The notes below the pieces were generated by a model. It did no database searches. It saw only the letters and a list, made by a program, of their open reading frames with translations, and was not told where the DNA came from. Below are positions 1 through 10,767 of a DNA stretch of 40,000 bases, in pieces. The stretch comes from Chrysomallon squamiferum (lineage: Eukaryota; Mollusca; Gastropoda; Neomphalida; Peltospiridae). The position numbers and the translations under genes are program-made. The stretch lies in assembly GCA_012295275.1 (NCBI GenBank), contig CM022678.1:12380829-12420828 (forward strand). Direction: 5' to 3'. Within the stretch, counting starts at the first letter, position 1; every line of letters starts with the position of its first letter.

Positions 1-143
1 ACGACACACAAATCTCCTGCCCGTTCTGCAGGCAGAATGTCCACATCCCAGACAAACGAAACCAGTGGAAACATGGGCAGCTCAGTTCTCTATAAACAAG
101 TCACTAGTGGACGCCATTAACAAAATAGAGCATTTAACGTTTT
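1..143 (+). CDS. Exon: RING finger C-terminus of the TRIM-type gene (partial, frameshifted)
   Basis: Frame 3 reads the last RING Cys pair (C-P-F-C-R at 18-32) up to PDK. Frame 2 then continues TKPVETWAAQFS to the donor at 143/144. Adding one A to the AAA run at 54-56 would join both frames, so the break is a one-base loss in an A run. The 5' part of the RING lies outside the window. Confidence 0.7.
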
Positions 144-278
144 GTGAGTCATAAAGAAATAGAGGACATTTTATCTATAACATTTTTCTACTCATAATTT
201 ATATTTAGTCGATAAAATAATTTCAATAACTCTGTATGCATATCTTTATTAATAGTATAGATTTATTAATAACAGCTC

Positions 279-320
<42 letters not shown>

Positions 321-376
321 TTTATTTATTTATTTATTTATTTATTTATTTGTATTTATATATTTATTTATTTCAG
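144..376 (+). other. Intron of the TRIM-type gene with (TTA)n and (TTTA)n microsatellites
   Basis: Begins GTGAGT and ends TATTTATTTCAG. Splicing gives a phase-consistent junction (one base + two bases = TCT, Ser). The inner part is (TTA)n at 281-318 and (TTTA)n at 320-373, so a simple-sequence expansion reaches almost to the acceptor. Confidence 0.75.
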
Positions 377-1020
377 CTAAAAAGGGAGGTCACTTTTCAC
401 TTCTGAGTTCTGTTTCTGAGTGTCTCAAAAACTTTAAAGAAATTCTTCAGACAGAGATGGATGATAAGATTGAGCAACTTCGCCAAGCCGTCGACATCAA
501 TGTCGTGGACACTGCAGAAAAGGTCAGAAGGATTGGTAACGCACTAATAACAGATTTTACAGCCGCAGTACACAAAGAACAAGATAGGCTAATAAGAGAA
601 ATAGAAAAATCTCAGAACTTTGTAAACTCACAAATAGAAAAATTGTTTAGTGAACACAAAAATCTGATTGATGAAACTGAAAAGTTTATAAAACTTGGTG
701 AACATTTGTTGAAACAAAAATCAGAATCAGACATAAAAAAGAACCTTTCAAAATTCACCAAACTTCAAAACACAACTTCCGAGTTTCTGTCGAAATCTGT
801 TTCACAAATAGAAAAAGCAGAGTTGAATATATATCTCAGAAAATCTGACAAAAAGAAAGAAATTTCTGTACACATTGGAGAAATAACAACAAACATCCAA
901 ACAGACACACAGATAAACAGAGTGACAGACACACTCAAACATACAGACACTATTAACATAAAAACACAACACACAGTCACACAGACAGACAAAGAGACTC
1001 AAACACACAGGCACCATTAA
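377..1020 (+). CDS. Exon: coiled-coil region of the TRIM-type gene
   Basis: Open from the acceptor, reading KKGGHFSLLSSVSECLKNF and then a long Glu/Lys/Gln/Leu-rich helix with heptad spacing (from Met at 457 to about 890). This is where TRIM proteins carry their dimerising coiled coil. From about 890 the protein becomes Thr/Gln/His-rich (ACA-type codons) because of a diverged tandem duplication. The frame ends at TAA 1018-1020, 35 bases before the propeller frame takes over. Confidence 0.7.
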
Positions 1021-1029
1021 CATAAAAAC
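901..1029 (+). repeat. Imperfect 64-bp tandem duplication that shifts the reading frame
   Basis: Bases 901-965 match 965-1029 at an offset of 64. The last ~38 bases of each copy (ACTCAAAC...ATTAACATAAAAACAC) are about 87% identical, and the rest is a looser ACA-rich match. Since 64 = 3x21+1, the duplication moves the frame by one. The coiled-coil frame passes TINIKTQ in copy 1, while the propeller frame passes the same TINIKTQ in copy 2. Removing one copy would join the two halves in frame. Confidence 0.65.
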
Positions 1030-1816
1030 ACAAGAAGATAAAAAAAATCCTCGTGTGTCTTCCATCCTGGTGTCAGGTGAGGACAAGAATAAAATTGTTG
1101 TTAGTGATTATTACAATAGATGTGTAAAATGTTTTTGTTTAGAAAGAAAATCACTGATAAACAAACACGTGACTTCCTGTCCACCAGTTGGTCTTGCTGA
1201 ATCACGTGATCAGCAGGGTGATGTTGTTGTTGTTATTGTTCTGCCAGTTGAAAACAAAATATTGTTTTTAGATTTGGAAAACTTCAAACTGATAAAAACA
1301 ATTACAACTGAGAAAGAGTATAAATATATCGCTGTGTTACCTGGCAACCGTCTCGCGGTCACTGAGTGGTCTAATCAGTGCTTGGACATACTGACAGCGA
1401 GTGGTCAGCTCATTAATTCTATATCAACAGATTTGATCCCCAGTCCGTGGTTTCTCACAGTTCACGATCAATGTCTGATTGTTGTGTCAAAGAGAGAAAA
1501 CGTAAACAGTTTATTTTGTGTGACGTCATCAGGTGACGTCAAATGGAAGTCACGTAATTCAGACACACTAATAAACTTGACAGGTGTTACATGTGACATG
1601 GAGGGAAATATTTTTGTTTGTGATTATAACAGAAATTGTGTTGTTCAGTTTTCACGCGATGGTAACAAAACACGTGACATCCTCACTGAACAGGATGGAC
1701 TGTCCAGTCCTTGGTGTATTTGTTGTGATGACAACAAACTCTGCGTGGGACAGTACAATGAAATAAAAATATTTACTTGTTGTGAAAAGCAAACTTCAAA
1801 CTGTCTGCTAACTTAG
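1022..1816 (+). CDS. Exon part: NHL-like beta-propeller of the TRIM-type gene
   Basis: Open frame of about 260 codons ending TAG (1814-1816). It contains repeated propeller-like strand motifs: a (D/E)-x-N-x-(I/L)-x-V-x-D core (KNKIVVSDYYNRCVKCF, ENKILFLDLENFKLIKTI, GNRLAVTEWSNQCLDILTA, GNIFVCDYNRNCVVQFS), each about 40-45 residues apart. That fits four to five blades of an NHL/TolB-type propeller, the substrate-binding end of TRIM2/3/56/71-like proteins. There is no start codon of its own in good context, so I treat it as the continuation of the frame upstream of the 64-bp duplication, not as a separate gene. Confidence 0.7.
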   Translation: MKTQEDKKNPRVSSILVSGEDKNKIVVSDYYNRCVKCFCLERKSLINKHVTSCPPVGLAESRDQQGDVVVVIVLPVENKILFLDLENFKLIKTITTEKEYKYIAVLPGNRLAVTEWSNQCLDILTASGQLINSISTDLIPSPWFLTVHDQCLIVVSKRENVNSLFCVTSSGDVKWKSRNSDTLINLTGVTCDMEGNIFVCDYNRNCVVQFSRDGNKTRDILTEQDGLSSPWCICCDDNKLCVGQYNEIKIFTCCEKQTSNCLLT

Positions 1817-2066
1817 TTTCACTTAACTGTTTTGGTGTTGAGTCCACAGACATTTCTTTCTTATAAATAAGCAGAAAATCAGTTATTTATTTAGTGTAAG
1901 GTAATTAATTTAGTTAATTTGTTTAATTTCTTCATTTTTATTTTTAAATATATTATTTATTTATTATCAATTACTTTATCGTTTAACATTGCTAAATTAC
2001 AAAATAGATTTCACTTTAAAACAAGATCTGATTTGCTTTTGAAAATTTCACGAAGTTTTGTCATTT

Positions 2067-2068
<2 letters not shown>

Positions 2069-2118
<50 letters not shown>
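2069..2118 (+). repeat. (CT)n microsatellite
   Basis: About 25 uninterrupted CT units. Confidence 0.95.
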
Positions 2119-2123
<5 letters not shown>

Positions 2124-2210
2124 ACATCTAAACTATCCTATTATTTTGTAAAGTAGTTTATTTCAGATAATGATGTGGTATTTAAAATATGCTTGTACAA
2201 TCAAAACTGC

Positions 2211-2238
2211 AATAAAATATTCTATGATAATAAATAAA
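2211..2238 (+). promoter_or_regulatory. Candidate polyadenylation signals of the TRIM-type gene
   Basis: AATAAA at 2211-2216 and 2233-2238, about 400 bases after the stop and beyond a (CT)n tract. They are the first pair of clean hexamers in the 3' flank. Position only; cleavage cannot be seen. Confidence 0.35.
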
Positions 2239-2879
2239 ATTCTTCTGTCGTCACATTTAAATTTTAAAACTGTTTTACATTGTTTCGTGATCTCTTTTTC
2301 TGTATAGCTCCCTATATTCACCAAACTGTATGTATGTCTGTATGTCTGTCTGTATAATTAATTGCATAATATCAGTGTAGAACAAAGTAGTTCACTGTTC
2401 AGATTTATTATAAATTTATTATTAACAGCTAATACAGATTATTGTTTTGGGGACCCCCAGCATTCTCAATTATTCTTCTCCTTTTTCTTTTTATTCTGCT
2501 TGACATATTTTATCAAATTCTCTCGTAAACATGAAGTTAAGTTTTATTTATTTATTTATAGATTTATTTTTAAAATCAAAACAAACAAATAAAAGCAAAG
2601 AAAAAAGAAGAAAGACATGCACACATAATAAAAATCAAACCAGCGAAACAACCGCACAAACGAAAAATGAAGAAGAAGAAGAAGAAAAACCCACAATAGA
2701 TGTATTAAAAACGTGACTAAAAGTGAAACTCGATACTTCACTTGAGGTTTACAGACACGTGTTTCAAATCATGTTTCATCTTTATTTAGTGTGCAGGTTC
2801 AAGTTAGTTCGAGTAGGGAACCAATTCACAATATTCACATAGCAGGGGCACATGGGCGGAACTGCGATCTGAAATATTT

Positions 2880-3310
2880 TTTTATTTACTTATTATTTTT
2901 TGGTTTATTCTGGGTCTGATTATTAATATTATTGTTGTTATTGTTGGTGCTGTTGCTGTTGCTGTTGTTACTATTTTTGGATCAGTTTATTTATTTTACA
3001 ATAACAATAATAGCACGAATATGAACATTAACTGTAATAATTTTATCTACATACAAATTAAAAAAGCAAGCTGGAAATACGGTCACTGGTATGAAACAAA
3101 ATGTATATGCCGCATTGCATGCTTTATCTTCTAGCTGACTTTTGATGTTTCATTTAAAGTGTGCCAGCCACAGACCCACATCTTGAGGCTTGTTTGCTTC
3201 AGCTTTTTGTTTGAGGTTTGGCTTGAGTGTTATTTGAGTGTTAGCTTGTAATGAAGAACGTTTTCAATCCTCACAATTTAGTTAACAGTGAGGTGACAAA
3301 AAATCCCCAA
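2880..3310 (+). repeat. Split duplication, copy 1 (uninterrupted)
   Basis: Bases 2880-3055 (TTATTTACTTATTATTTTTT ... GGATCAGTTTATTTATTT ... CATTAACTGTAATAATT) match 34515-34690. Bases 3065-3310 (GGTCACTGGTATGA ... TTAGCTTGTAATGAAGAAC ... CTCACAATTTAGTTAA) match 36083-36300 at roughly 90%. The halves are adjacent here but about 1.39 kb apart in copy 2. On the minus strand both copies keep a short open frame ending ...AEANKPQxVGLWLAHFK-stop, so the unit may derive from the 3' end of a gene or element. Confidence 0.8.
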
Positions 3311-4162
3311 AACAAAATACCCCCCCCAGTAAGAATCACAACTCTTTGCAAACACAACACAACACGTAAAAACTAAACCTTCAGTTGCAGTCAGAATTTG
3401 CTAATAAAGTCACACTGTAGTCACACTTGAACAATGGAAGTTTGATGAATATGACCCCTAACCTTGTTATGTGTGTATGTTCATGTGCCTGTGTGTGAAT
3501 TTTTTTTCCTGCTGTATATGATGTGTGTGTATACATTGTGTAAGGTGTGTGTTATAATATGTAAATGTGTGTGCAAATTTTTTTTTTTTTTTTTTGCTCC
3601 TTATGAATGTATGGTGTGTCTTTGTGTTCTTGTGTGGGATATCTAGATGACTGTGTATATTATGTTGTGTGTGTTTGATGTGTAAGGGTCTGTGTATGTG
3701 TGTGAGTGTATATGGATATTGAGTGCATCTGTAAGATATATGTGTCTATCTGTGCATTTCTCACAACTCAAAAAGTAGAAACAAATAAAATGAAGTAAGA
3801 AAAACCCCACATAATGCCATAAAATGTATAATGAAAGAAAAATAATTACAAAAATAAATCAGTGTTAACATGTATTTTAGAAGCCTGTGACTTGTAATAA
3901 ATAATATACAAATACAGACGAACAAACAAACCCAGTTATAAATCTGCAAGCTTTTATGAGATGCAGTGTAAAATTATGTGACCATAATTTACACTGTTAT
4001 TTAGACACACAGTATTTCACTATACAGTTATCTTTCCTAGATGACAAACATTTAGTGTAACTCAGTTTATTAAATGTAGGCTAATACACAGATCTAAATA
4101 AAACCATGCCCTGAATAAATAAAAATATTATCTGCTTAGTATTGTTAAAATTATTCATGTAC

Positions 4163-4193
<31 letters not shown>

Positions 4194-5862
4194 TGATGAT
4201 AATGATGATGATAATTTATTTTAAAAGATAGAGTTTATCTTATTTATATATGTATACATAGCATTACATTTAGCTAAATGAAACTACATTAATTTAGATG
4301 GAAAAGGTCAGTAGTAAAAGTTTCTCGATATTATTTTGATTTAGATATAATCTAATAATTCTCTACCTATATAACACTGTTTTCTGGATTAATATACTTA
4401 ATATTATCATCAATCTAAAATTATTCAAAATGATATGTTTTACAGATTTCTATATGGTTTATTTTCTAACTTGATAATTGAAATACATTTTTAAAAATTT
4501 CTTTGTTTTATATATAATCTGTAGAGTTATGAATAGACATTACGCATCCATTATAAATGCAAATAGTAAAAGAGTGAAATCAAACATTAATTCTGTAGCC
4601 CCACATTTCTGCAAACCCTCTTCAAGGATTTCTGTAAGAAATTTACAGAAACAAATTTTATTAATATATTATATTTATCTCTTATTAAGGATGAGAGTTT
4701 CTTGGTGTATGTAAAAATGCTAACTTAAAACTGGTTAATAATAATAGCAATATTAAAAAGATAAAATAATAATTTAAAAAATATATATATATATATATAT
4801 ATATTTGTGCTAGCAGATTCTGGTAACAAAAACAGAACATGGTTTTTACTGAATGAAATTTTAATGAGTTTTAGACAAGTTTTACTTTGAAATTTTCTTT
4901 TCTTTAACATTTAACACTACAGAACTTAAATTCATCATGAAACACAACTGGAAAATTCCACAAATAAAACACAACTCTTCTTTTTTTAAATAAATAAGTC
5001 ATTTATAATTAACAAGCAATATACAGTAGCACATTATTATAGATTAAATAAGTTTTGAATGCAGAAACTGTGATGCAGCCTGATTAATCATGATAAAAAT
5101 ATTTCCCCATCTGACAAACAGTGATTTGAAATATCACAGGTTCATTCTAGATTTTATTTCACACCCTATGAATTAAAGATCTGAATATTCTGAAAATGAT
5201 TAATTATTTTAAGCTTTTTTTTTAAATTTGTATATTTAAATAAGCATCTTTTAACTGGCACATTCATATTAACATTTTCCCATTGGCATATAAATATTTT
5301 AAAGTTGAAATTTGCTTGTATAAAACTGTGATGTTCTAGTCAGCATATTTAAATTAGCATGTTTCATTAGCTTATTTAAATACCATGTTTCATTAGCATA
5401 TTTAAATAGCATGTTTCAATAGCATATTTAAAATCAGCACACTTAAATTTAAAGTAGCTTTAAAAATGCACATTAAACCTGAATTGAAACAAAGTATCGT
5501 GAAAAATAGATGAAAATGTATGAAAAATGACAAAACGAAGTGATATGAATTTCTTCATGTACATCATCAAAGCCAAATTTACACATATTCAGGAAATGTA
5601 ACACAGAAGCAACATGGTCCACAATGAAAAACACATGATTAAAAATAAATGTTTTTATTTAACAAAATCATTTAAAAATTTTGAATATTTTTATAAATCA
5701 GTTTGAGAACTCGAAACTAATATTATATGTAGACTAATGGTTTTATCTAAATAATAATAATAATAATAATATTTGTTTCTAATTAATGTAGATCCTTTTT
5801 TTTTACTGCAGCAAGTTTTGATAATTTAATGATCTTTGCTTATGTCAGTTTCAGTGTTGTTA

Positions 5863-5899
<37 letters not shown>

Positions 5900-6449
5900 C
5901 AACAGCAGCAAATGTTACTGCATTAATCAAAAAAGTAAATAATTTTCTGAAAAACGTTTGTTTAATTTACTACAAGTATTAAGATGGTATAAAAATGATC
6001 AGTAAAGCTGGAAACACTTTATAAAAACATGACAATGACTTACCAACTTTGTGTACCTTTTATAGAAACAGGTCACATTTACCTCACATGAATAACATTA
6101 GGAACATGGAAAAGATGTCTCATACAACAAATATTAAAAATATGATTTGTCATCAAGATTAAATATTCAGTTATAATTTACTAAAAATGAGAAAATGTAA
6201 GCAATTTTATGTAAAAAAAAAAAAAAAAAAAAAAATAAAATAAAATAAAATAAAATAAAATTACCTGAATGGTTTAGCTAAGAAAAAGCTCTTGAAAGTA
6301 ATGGATGTATTTCTTGTGTTTATAAAAACAAAACGTGGATCAATGTTGTCTAAATTAGGGGTTATATTGTTAATAATAAAATAACTCAAAATTAAAGACC
6401 ATAATTTTTCAGTATATGATAAGAACATTGATTTTGGGGGGAAAAAAAA
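3311..6449. other. Intergenic AT-rich stretch, no gene seen
   Basis: Holds a TG-rich stretch (3464-3730), poly(T) (3579-3595), (AAT)n (4163-4192) running into (GAT)n (to 4213), (AT)n (4780-4804), (AAT)n (5751-5771, 5864-5893), poly(A) (6213-6235) followed by (TAAAA)n (to 6260), and a short tandem repeat (5342-5440). None of the short open frames has splice or homology-like support. Confidence 0.5.
5342..5440 (+). repeat. ~26-bp tandem repeat, about 3.5 copies
   Basis: Units start at 5342, 5369, 5395 and 5421 and share AGCATATTTAAATAGCATG plus TTTCATT. Unit length is 26-27 bp with only a few substitutions. Confidence 0.75.
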
Positions 6450-7018
6450 CAGATGTGTTTTTCAATGTTAATATTAATCACTTTTACTATCAGTATATTG
6501 AGTTGTATATCTAATAACATTACCGAAAAAATCCCTTTTTTTTTCTTTGATAATTGTACATAATTGTACATAATAAAATTTACAAACATCAGCATAATTT
6601 TAATATTAATAAAGAAGATATTCATATTTCGATGTGGAGTGGAGATATTGAACTTATATCTTACGTTAACTTTACAAAGTTATTCAAAATATGAAATTAT
6701 CAAAATATAACGTTAATGTCGTTTATAATAAAATATTTCCTTTTTTCTGATCCCTGAAATTCTTTTTGATCAGAGGATTGGTAAGTTCATAAAAAACATT
6801 AAAACCTTTCTCTCAATCTCAGTTTTGTTGTATAAACATCCGTGATGTTAGCTGAAAGCGTTTTTCGTTCTTACTTTTTTATTTTGGTTTGTTTGTAAAT
6901 CAGAAAAAAAGCAGTGATCATTTAAGTTACATACACTCAGTGATATTTACAGGTGTTGCTTAAGATCAAGAAATACTGAGAGATTTTCTTTTATTTGTTA
7001 ATGATCATATTAGAGCTA
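6450..7018 (+). repeat. Dispersed repeat family A, copy 1
   Basis: Shares ordered blocks with 27315-27772 in the same orientation: CTAATAACATTACCGAA, ATCTTACGTTAACTT, GTTTATAATAAA, AATTCTTTTTGATCAGAGGA, ACAGGTGTTGCTTAA and TTTTATTTGTTAATG. This copy carries about 150 extra bases (6790-6945) between two blocks. No coding frame is shared, so it is a non-coding repeat or an old segmental duplication. Confidence 0.75.
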
Positions 7019-7984
7019 AATCTAATTCTCGTTTTTTCTGTTTATTTGTTTGAATATCAGTTTTCAATCCACAAACACACATGACAGAAAGAAGAAAACA
7101 CAGAATAGATAGATAGGCATATTTGTCTATCTACCTAAATTCATCTATATCTATCAATTTACTTTTTAACTTCTACTTATCTGTCTATCAGTCTATCAAT
7201 CTCTCTCTCTTTCTTTCTGTATATCTTCCTGTTAACATCCCATGAGAAAGTCAGTTTTATATCTTTGTCAATCATCTTTCCATTTCTTCAAATGGTTGCT
7301 CTCAAGTTAACTTCTAATATTCTTTATGAAAACAACATTAAGTCTGTAAATATCATTGCCTCCACATCTTTTCATTTCTTCTGCACTAATTTGTAATGTA
7401 GAACCACACAGAGCTTTTGCACTGTCATTAGTCATGACAGCTGAAGTTTTTTGTTCCCTTCCACAATTACGGAGAATCATCCACTGTTAACTGAGCATAT
7501 TCAATCAACACTGATGTGTATTGTCACCAACTTCTCTGTTTGGAAACTGTCCGTTATGGAGTTTTAGCAGAGTAACGTGTCCACATTATTGTAATATTCA
7601 TCGACCAATGTGAATGAAAATTATTCATTTTATTTTATTTTATTATTATTATGTTGTTGTTTGTTTTGTTTTTCGGCTGGCGACGTCGTAGTAATAACTG
7701 AAAAAAAAAATAATTATAATAAATAAATAAATGAAAAAAAAAAAATAGTACGAAATGAGTACAAGATGGTATGACGTCAAAATCATACACAAAACACACA
7801 TACACACACAAAATTAATAATAATAAAAAGAAAATATTTCGACCTTAGCTGCAATTACTACTCAATAACAGACATCTATATAGAAGCGGCATTTGTAACA
7901 TGATATATTTCCCCAAATTACCTCTGATAATCCATGTAGAATTGATTGCATTATGAAGGATTAAGTGTTTAAAAGTTTGTAAAC
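7019..7984. other. AT-rich stretch, no gene seen
   Basis: Contains TCTA/GATA-like degenerate repeats (7110-7215), TTTA repeats (7625-7650) and A-runs (7700-7745). No supported exon. Confidence 0.45.
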
Positions 7985-8075
7985 ACTGATCGGCGTTCGA
8001 CGCTGCCATCTTGGATTTTCATCGGAAGTTTCCGTGCGCGCTCGGCGTAATTTGTGCCGTTACGAGTAATCGTTC
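7985..8075. promoter_or_regulatory. CpG-rich promoter-like patch with YY1- and ETS-like motifs
   Basis: A local burst of CpG (GATCGGCGTTCGACGC, GTGCGCGCTCGGCG, GTTACGAG) in a CpG-poor, AT-rich background. It contains GCTGCCATCTTGG, the reverse of the YY1 core AAGATGGC, followed 10 bases on by CGGAAGT, an ETS/GABP-type core. YY1 plus ETS cores close to the start site are typical of animal housekeeping promoters. No first exon is obvious on either side, so the driven gene is unknown. Confidence 0.45.
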
Positions 8076-8239
8076 CTGCTTGTCCATGCTGCCATAAATA
8101 TTCTACTCGAAATTGTTAGTCGAATTTAAAATCTTTTGACGGTCTTATTTTGCTTTATTTTTTAAACTTGTATTTCCTAAATATGTATTGGATATCTGCA
8201 AATACACAAAATATTTAAAATAAAAATAATTTGTAAATA

Positions 8240-8560
8240 AATTCATTGTTTTTTGAAGAGGCGAATCGAAAACAGAGTAAATGAAAAAATAAATGAAATA
8301 GGCATTTTACAGTAACACATGAAATATATCAAAAATAAAGGAACTGGTTATTTAAAAGACAAAAACAACGGAGGGAATGTTAATAAGCTGGTTCTGTTTG
8401 CTACAAAATAGTATTTAGTTCTTTTCATGTAAACGCAGCAAATCTAAATTACCGTCAGATCGCATTTGCAAGGTGTAATCTATTTCAGAAGTTCGTGGTC
8501 TACGGGAAATAACTCTATTTACCACATTGGTAAAATACAGAAAAGACTGAGTGTTGTGTA
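8240..8560 (+). repeat. Dispersed repeat family B, copy 1
   Basis: Matches 10768-11140: ATTCATTGTTTTT, a GCGAATCGAAAA-like block, GAAATAGGCATTTTACA, AACTGGTTRTTTA and the end block GGTCTACGGGAAATAACTC followed by AAAAGACTGAGT. This copy keeps only one arm of the hairpin seen in copy 2. Confidence 0.7.
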
Positions 8561-10441
8561 AACTATATATAAAAAGAAAGAAAAAAGAAATCACAGGGAA
8601 TTGTCTTTTATTTTTCTCAGTAAATGAGAAAGACTCAGAAGAGACGAAAGAGTATTAGTGGCATCTTAAGTCTGCTGAATACAAATCAGTCACTGAATTT
8701 TAGTAAATTCATTAAAGTGATTTTGTTTAAACCTGTATATTATTTTTTTTATTTCTATTTAATGTAACTGTTTCTTTATAATAAATATAAATAATCTTTT
8801 TATTTCCTTTCTTACTTTTTTCTTTTCCCTTGTTTCAGTAGTCTTTCTTAATTATTATTTTATTTATTATTTTAATTAGTATTATTGTAGTTATTGTTGT
8901 TTTTACAAAAATAAATAAATAAAACAATAAATATAATTTTAATTTTAACACTGACTTAATCTTTTCATTTTTCTTTGTTTCAGTATTCTTACATAATTAT
9001 TATTTTATTACTGCACAATTTAAATAGTGGATATTGGATATTTATATATTATGTAGATGAGAAGGCGCTAGTTTAATCTCAAAATCTTCAGGTGAGATTT
9101 TATTCATAACTGGAGAAGAAACAATATTTATTTAACAGTATTGCTATATTTTAACAGGATGAAACCATTTCGTCTAGCTAACTAAAAATATCCTCTTATC
9201 TCATAAAACACTAGTTCAGGAGGCCAGGGATAATTGCTATGATATAAGTTTAAAAATTAACAATATAAGATTTCTCCTAGTTGAATAAAATGTACGTGAA
9301 ATTATCAGATTTTTGTATGATGCAAACAGAGGAAAACATAATAAAACATCACGTTATTTTCACTAAGTATCAGTTTATGGTAAAATTAAATGGCGCTGGT
9401 TTTACGTATTAATGTGAATTACGTCGCCTTTTATTCAAATAGAAAACTCCGCTTATCCCTTTTAATTTTAATTTTAATGTTGTTTGCTACGCAAAATCAA
9501 ATTTTGTGATTCAAGTAAAGTGTAACTTCTCACGTGTTCAGTATTAACAGTTGTTTATTTCTCAATTTACAAGTCGAGCGCTGTAAAATGCCACTATGAA
9601 ATAAAAGGTCAGATAATGATTAATGTGATATTTGATTAACTGCAGAACAGATTACACTAAAAAGCTCAGCATGATGCTGAAAACTGAGCTTTTACTTTTA
9701 AGAATCCACTCATTTTTGTTGATAAGTTGATAACAAATGAAAATAAGGTATAATATTTATGTTGTCAAGATGAGCGCAGTTTTAACATTAATTTGAAATT
9801 GAACAACGACATTTACTTTATTAACATCATCAAGGTTATACTTGAAAAGCCGATAATAATCCCTTAGCTGTATCCAAAATTACATATATATATATATATA
9901 TACATATTCTATCAATATTTGTTATGATGCAAACCAGAGATAAACAGTGGTACATTTACTAAGATAGAACGTCACTTATTCGTATATATTGCACAGCTGG
10001 TTGTAAGTAAAAACGTGAATTCTGTCGAGCAGTCTCAAATTATCTTCAGAAAATTACTCTAATAAAACAAATCTCTTGCAAACTGAGCTGAAAAATTACT
10101 CCTTACATCCTAATATCTAGACCTACAGAGATATTGTGAGAGTAATATTCTATATTGAAAAAAAAAAGAGGTGATATTGCAGGAAACTGAGATTAATAAG
10201 TTATTATACTGATAATTAATCCTCTAATTACTAATGTATTCTGAAGTAAAGTTAATAAAAAATAATATAAAAATAGAGATTAAAAACAGAATCATTAATT
10301 GGATTATTTTAATGATTTATTCTTATATTTTGAATTGTTATTATTAACATTAAAAGATATTTGAAAAAAGCAATATCTTTTTCAGAAACAGATTTGCAAT
10401 AATTTTAATTTAAAAACAAAATGAAAATGAAATGATGTATG

Positions 10442-10485
<44 letters not shown>

Positions 10486-10767
10486 TCAAAATTTTTGAAG
10501 TTTATTATTAATTTGCTTCATTATGGCTTCATTATGATAATCTGTGACATCAAATAAAAGTGAAATGGTTCATAATACAAAATCTTGAAGGCATATGTCA
10601 TTATAATTCATTATTGGAATGCATTCTTACACAAGTGGAGTTTAGTATTACCTGAAAATGCTATTGTAATTATGCTTCCTATTTAATAAACTTGTTTGAT
10701 TAGTGACATGATGCAGAGTGATCTTGACTGCTCAAGATTTATAGTGTATATGTTGTATGAAAAATTC
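8561..10767. other. AT-rich stretch, no gene seen
   Basis: Holds (TA)n at 9885-9902, (AAT)n at 10447-10484 and a short hairpin at 9659-9693 (AAAAGCTCAG / CTGAGCTTTT). No supported exon on either strand. Confidence 0.45.

Larger units (their letters stand above)
1..1816 (+). pseudogene. TRIM-type RING/coiled-coil/propeller gene, 5' truncated by the window, two frame breaks
   Basis: TRIM-type proteins are usually E3 ubiquitin ligases: the RING binds the E2, the coiled coil dimerises and the propeller binds the target. Seen here: the end of a RING (CPFCRQ, bases 18-35), then a frame break near 54-57. The next frame (ETWAAQFSINKSLVDAINKI) reads to an exact donor at 143/144 (GTGAGT). The acceptor after TTTATTTCAG (exon from 377) rejoins in the same phase (T+CT). 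Exon 2 encodes an alpha-helical coiled coil (377-890) and, after a second break, a propeller-like region (about 1055-1816) with NHL-like strands such as GNIFVCDYNRNCVVQFSRDG. No B-box Cys/His pattern is visible. Stop TAG at 1814-1816. Family assignment is fairly sure. Whether it is a true pseudogene or a functional gene with assembly errors is open. Confidence 0.75.
1817..2879. other. 3' flank, no further gene seen
   Basis: AT-rich 3' UTR-like sequence. (CT)n at 2069-2118, TGTA/TGTC repeats at 2328-2352, TTTA repeats near 2540-2570, and a GAA run at 2670-2690. Short open frames here follow the simple repeats and are not supported. Confidence 0.5.

Noticed and set aside
765-1086. Two Cys/Val-rich frames on the minus strand opposite the TRIM-type gene
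   Set aside because: They are antisense to the ACA-rich duplicated stretch and mirror its composition; no splice or start evidence.
3464-3646. Frame rich in Val/Cys on the plus strand
   Set aside because: Produced by TGTG repeats and a poly(T) tract.
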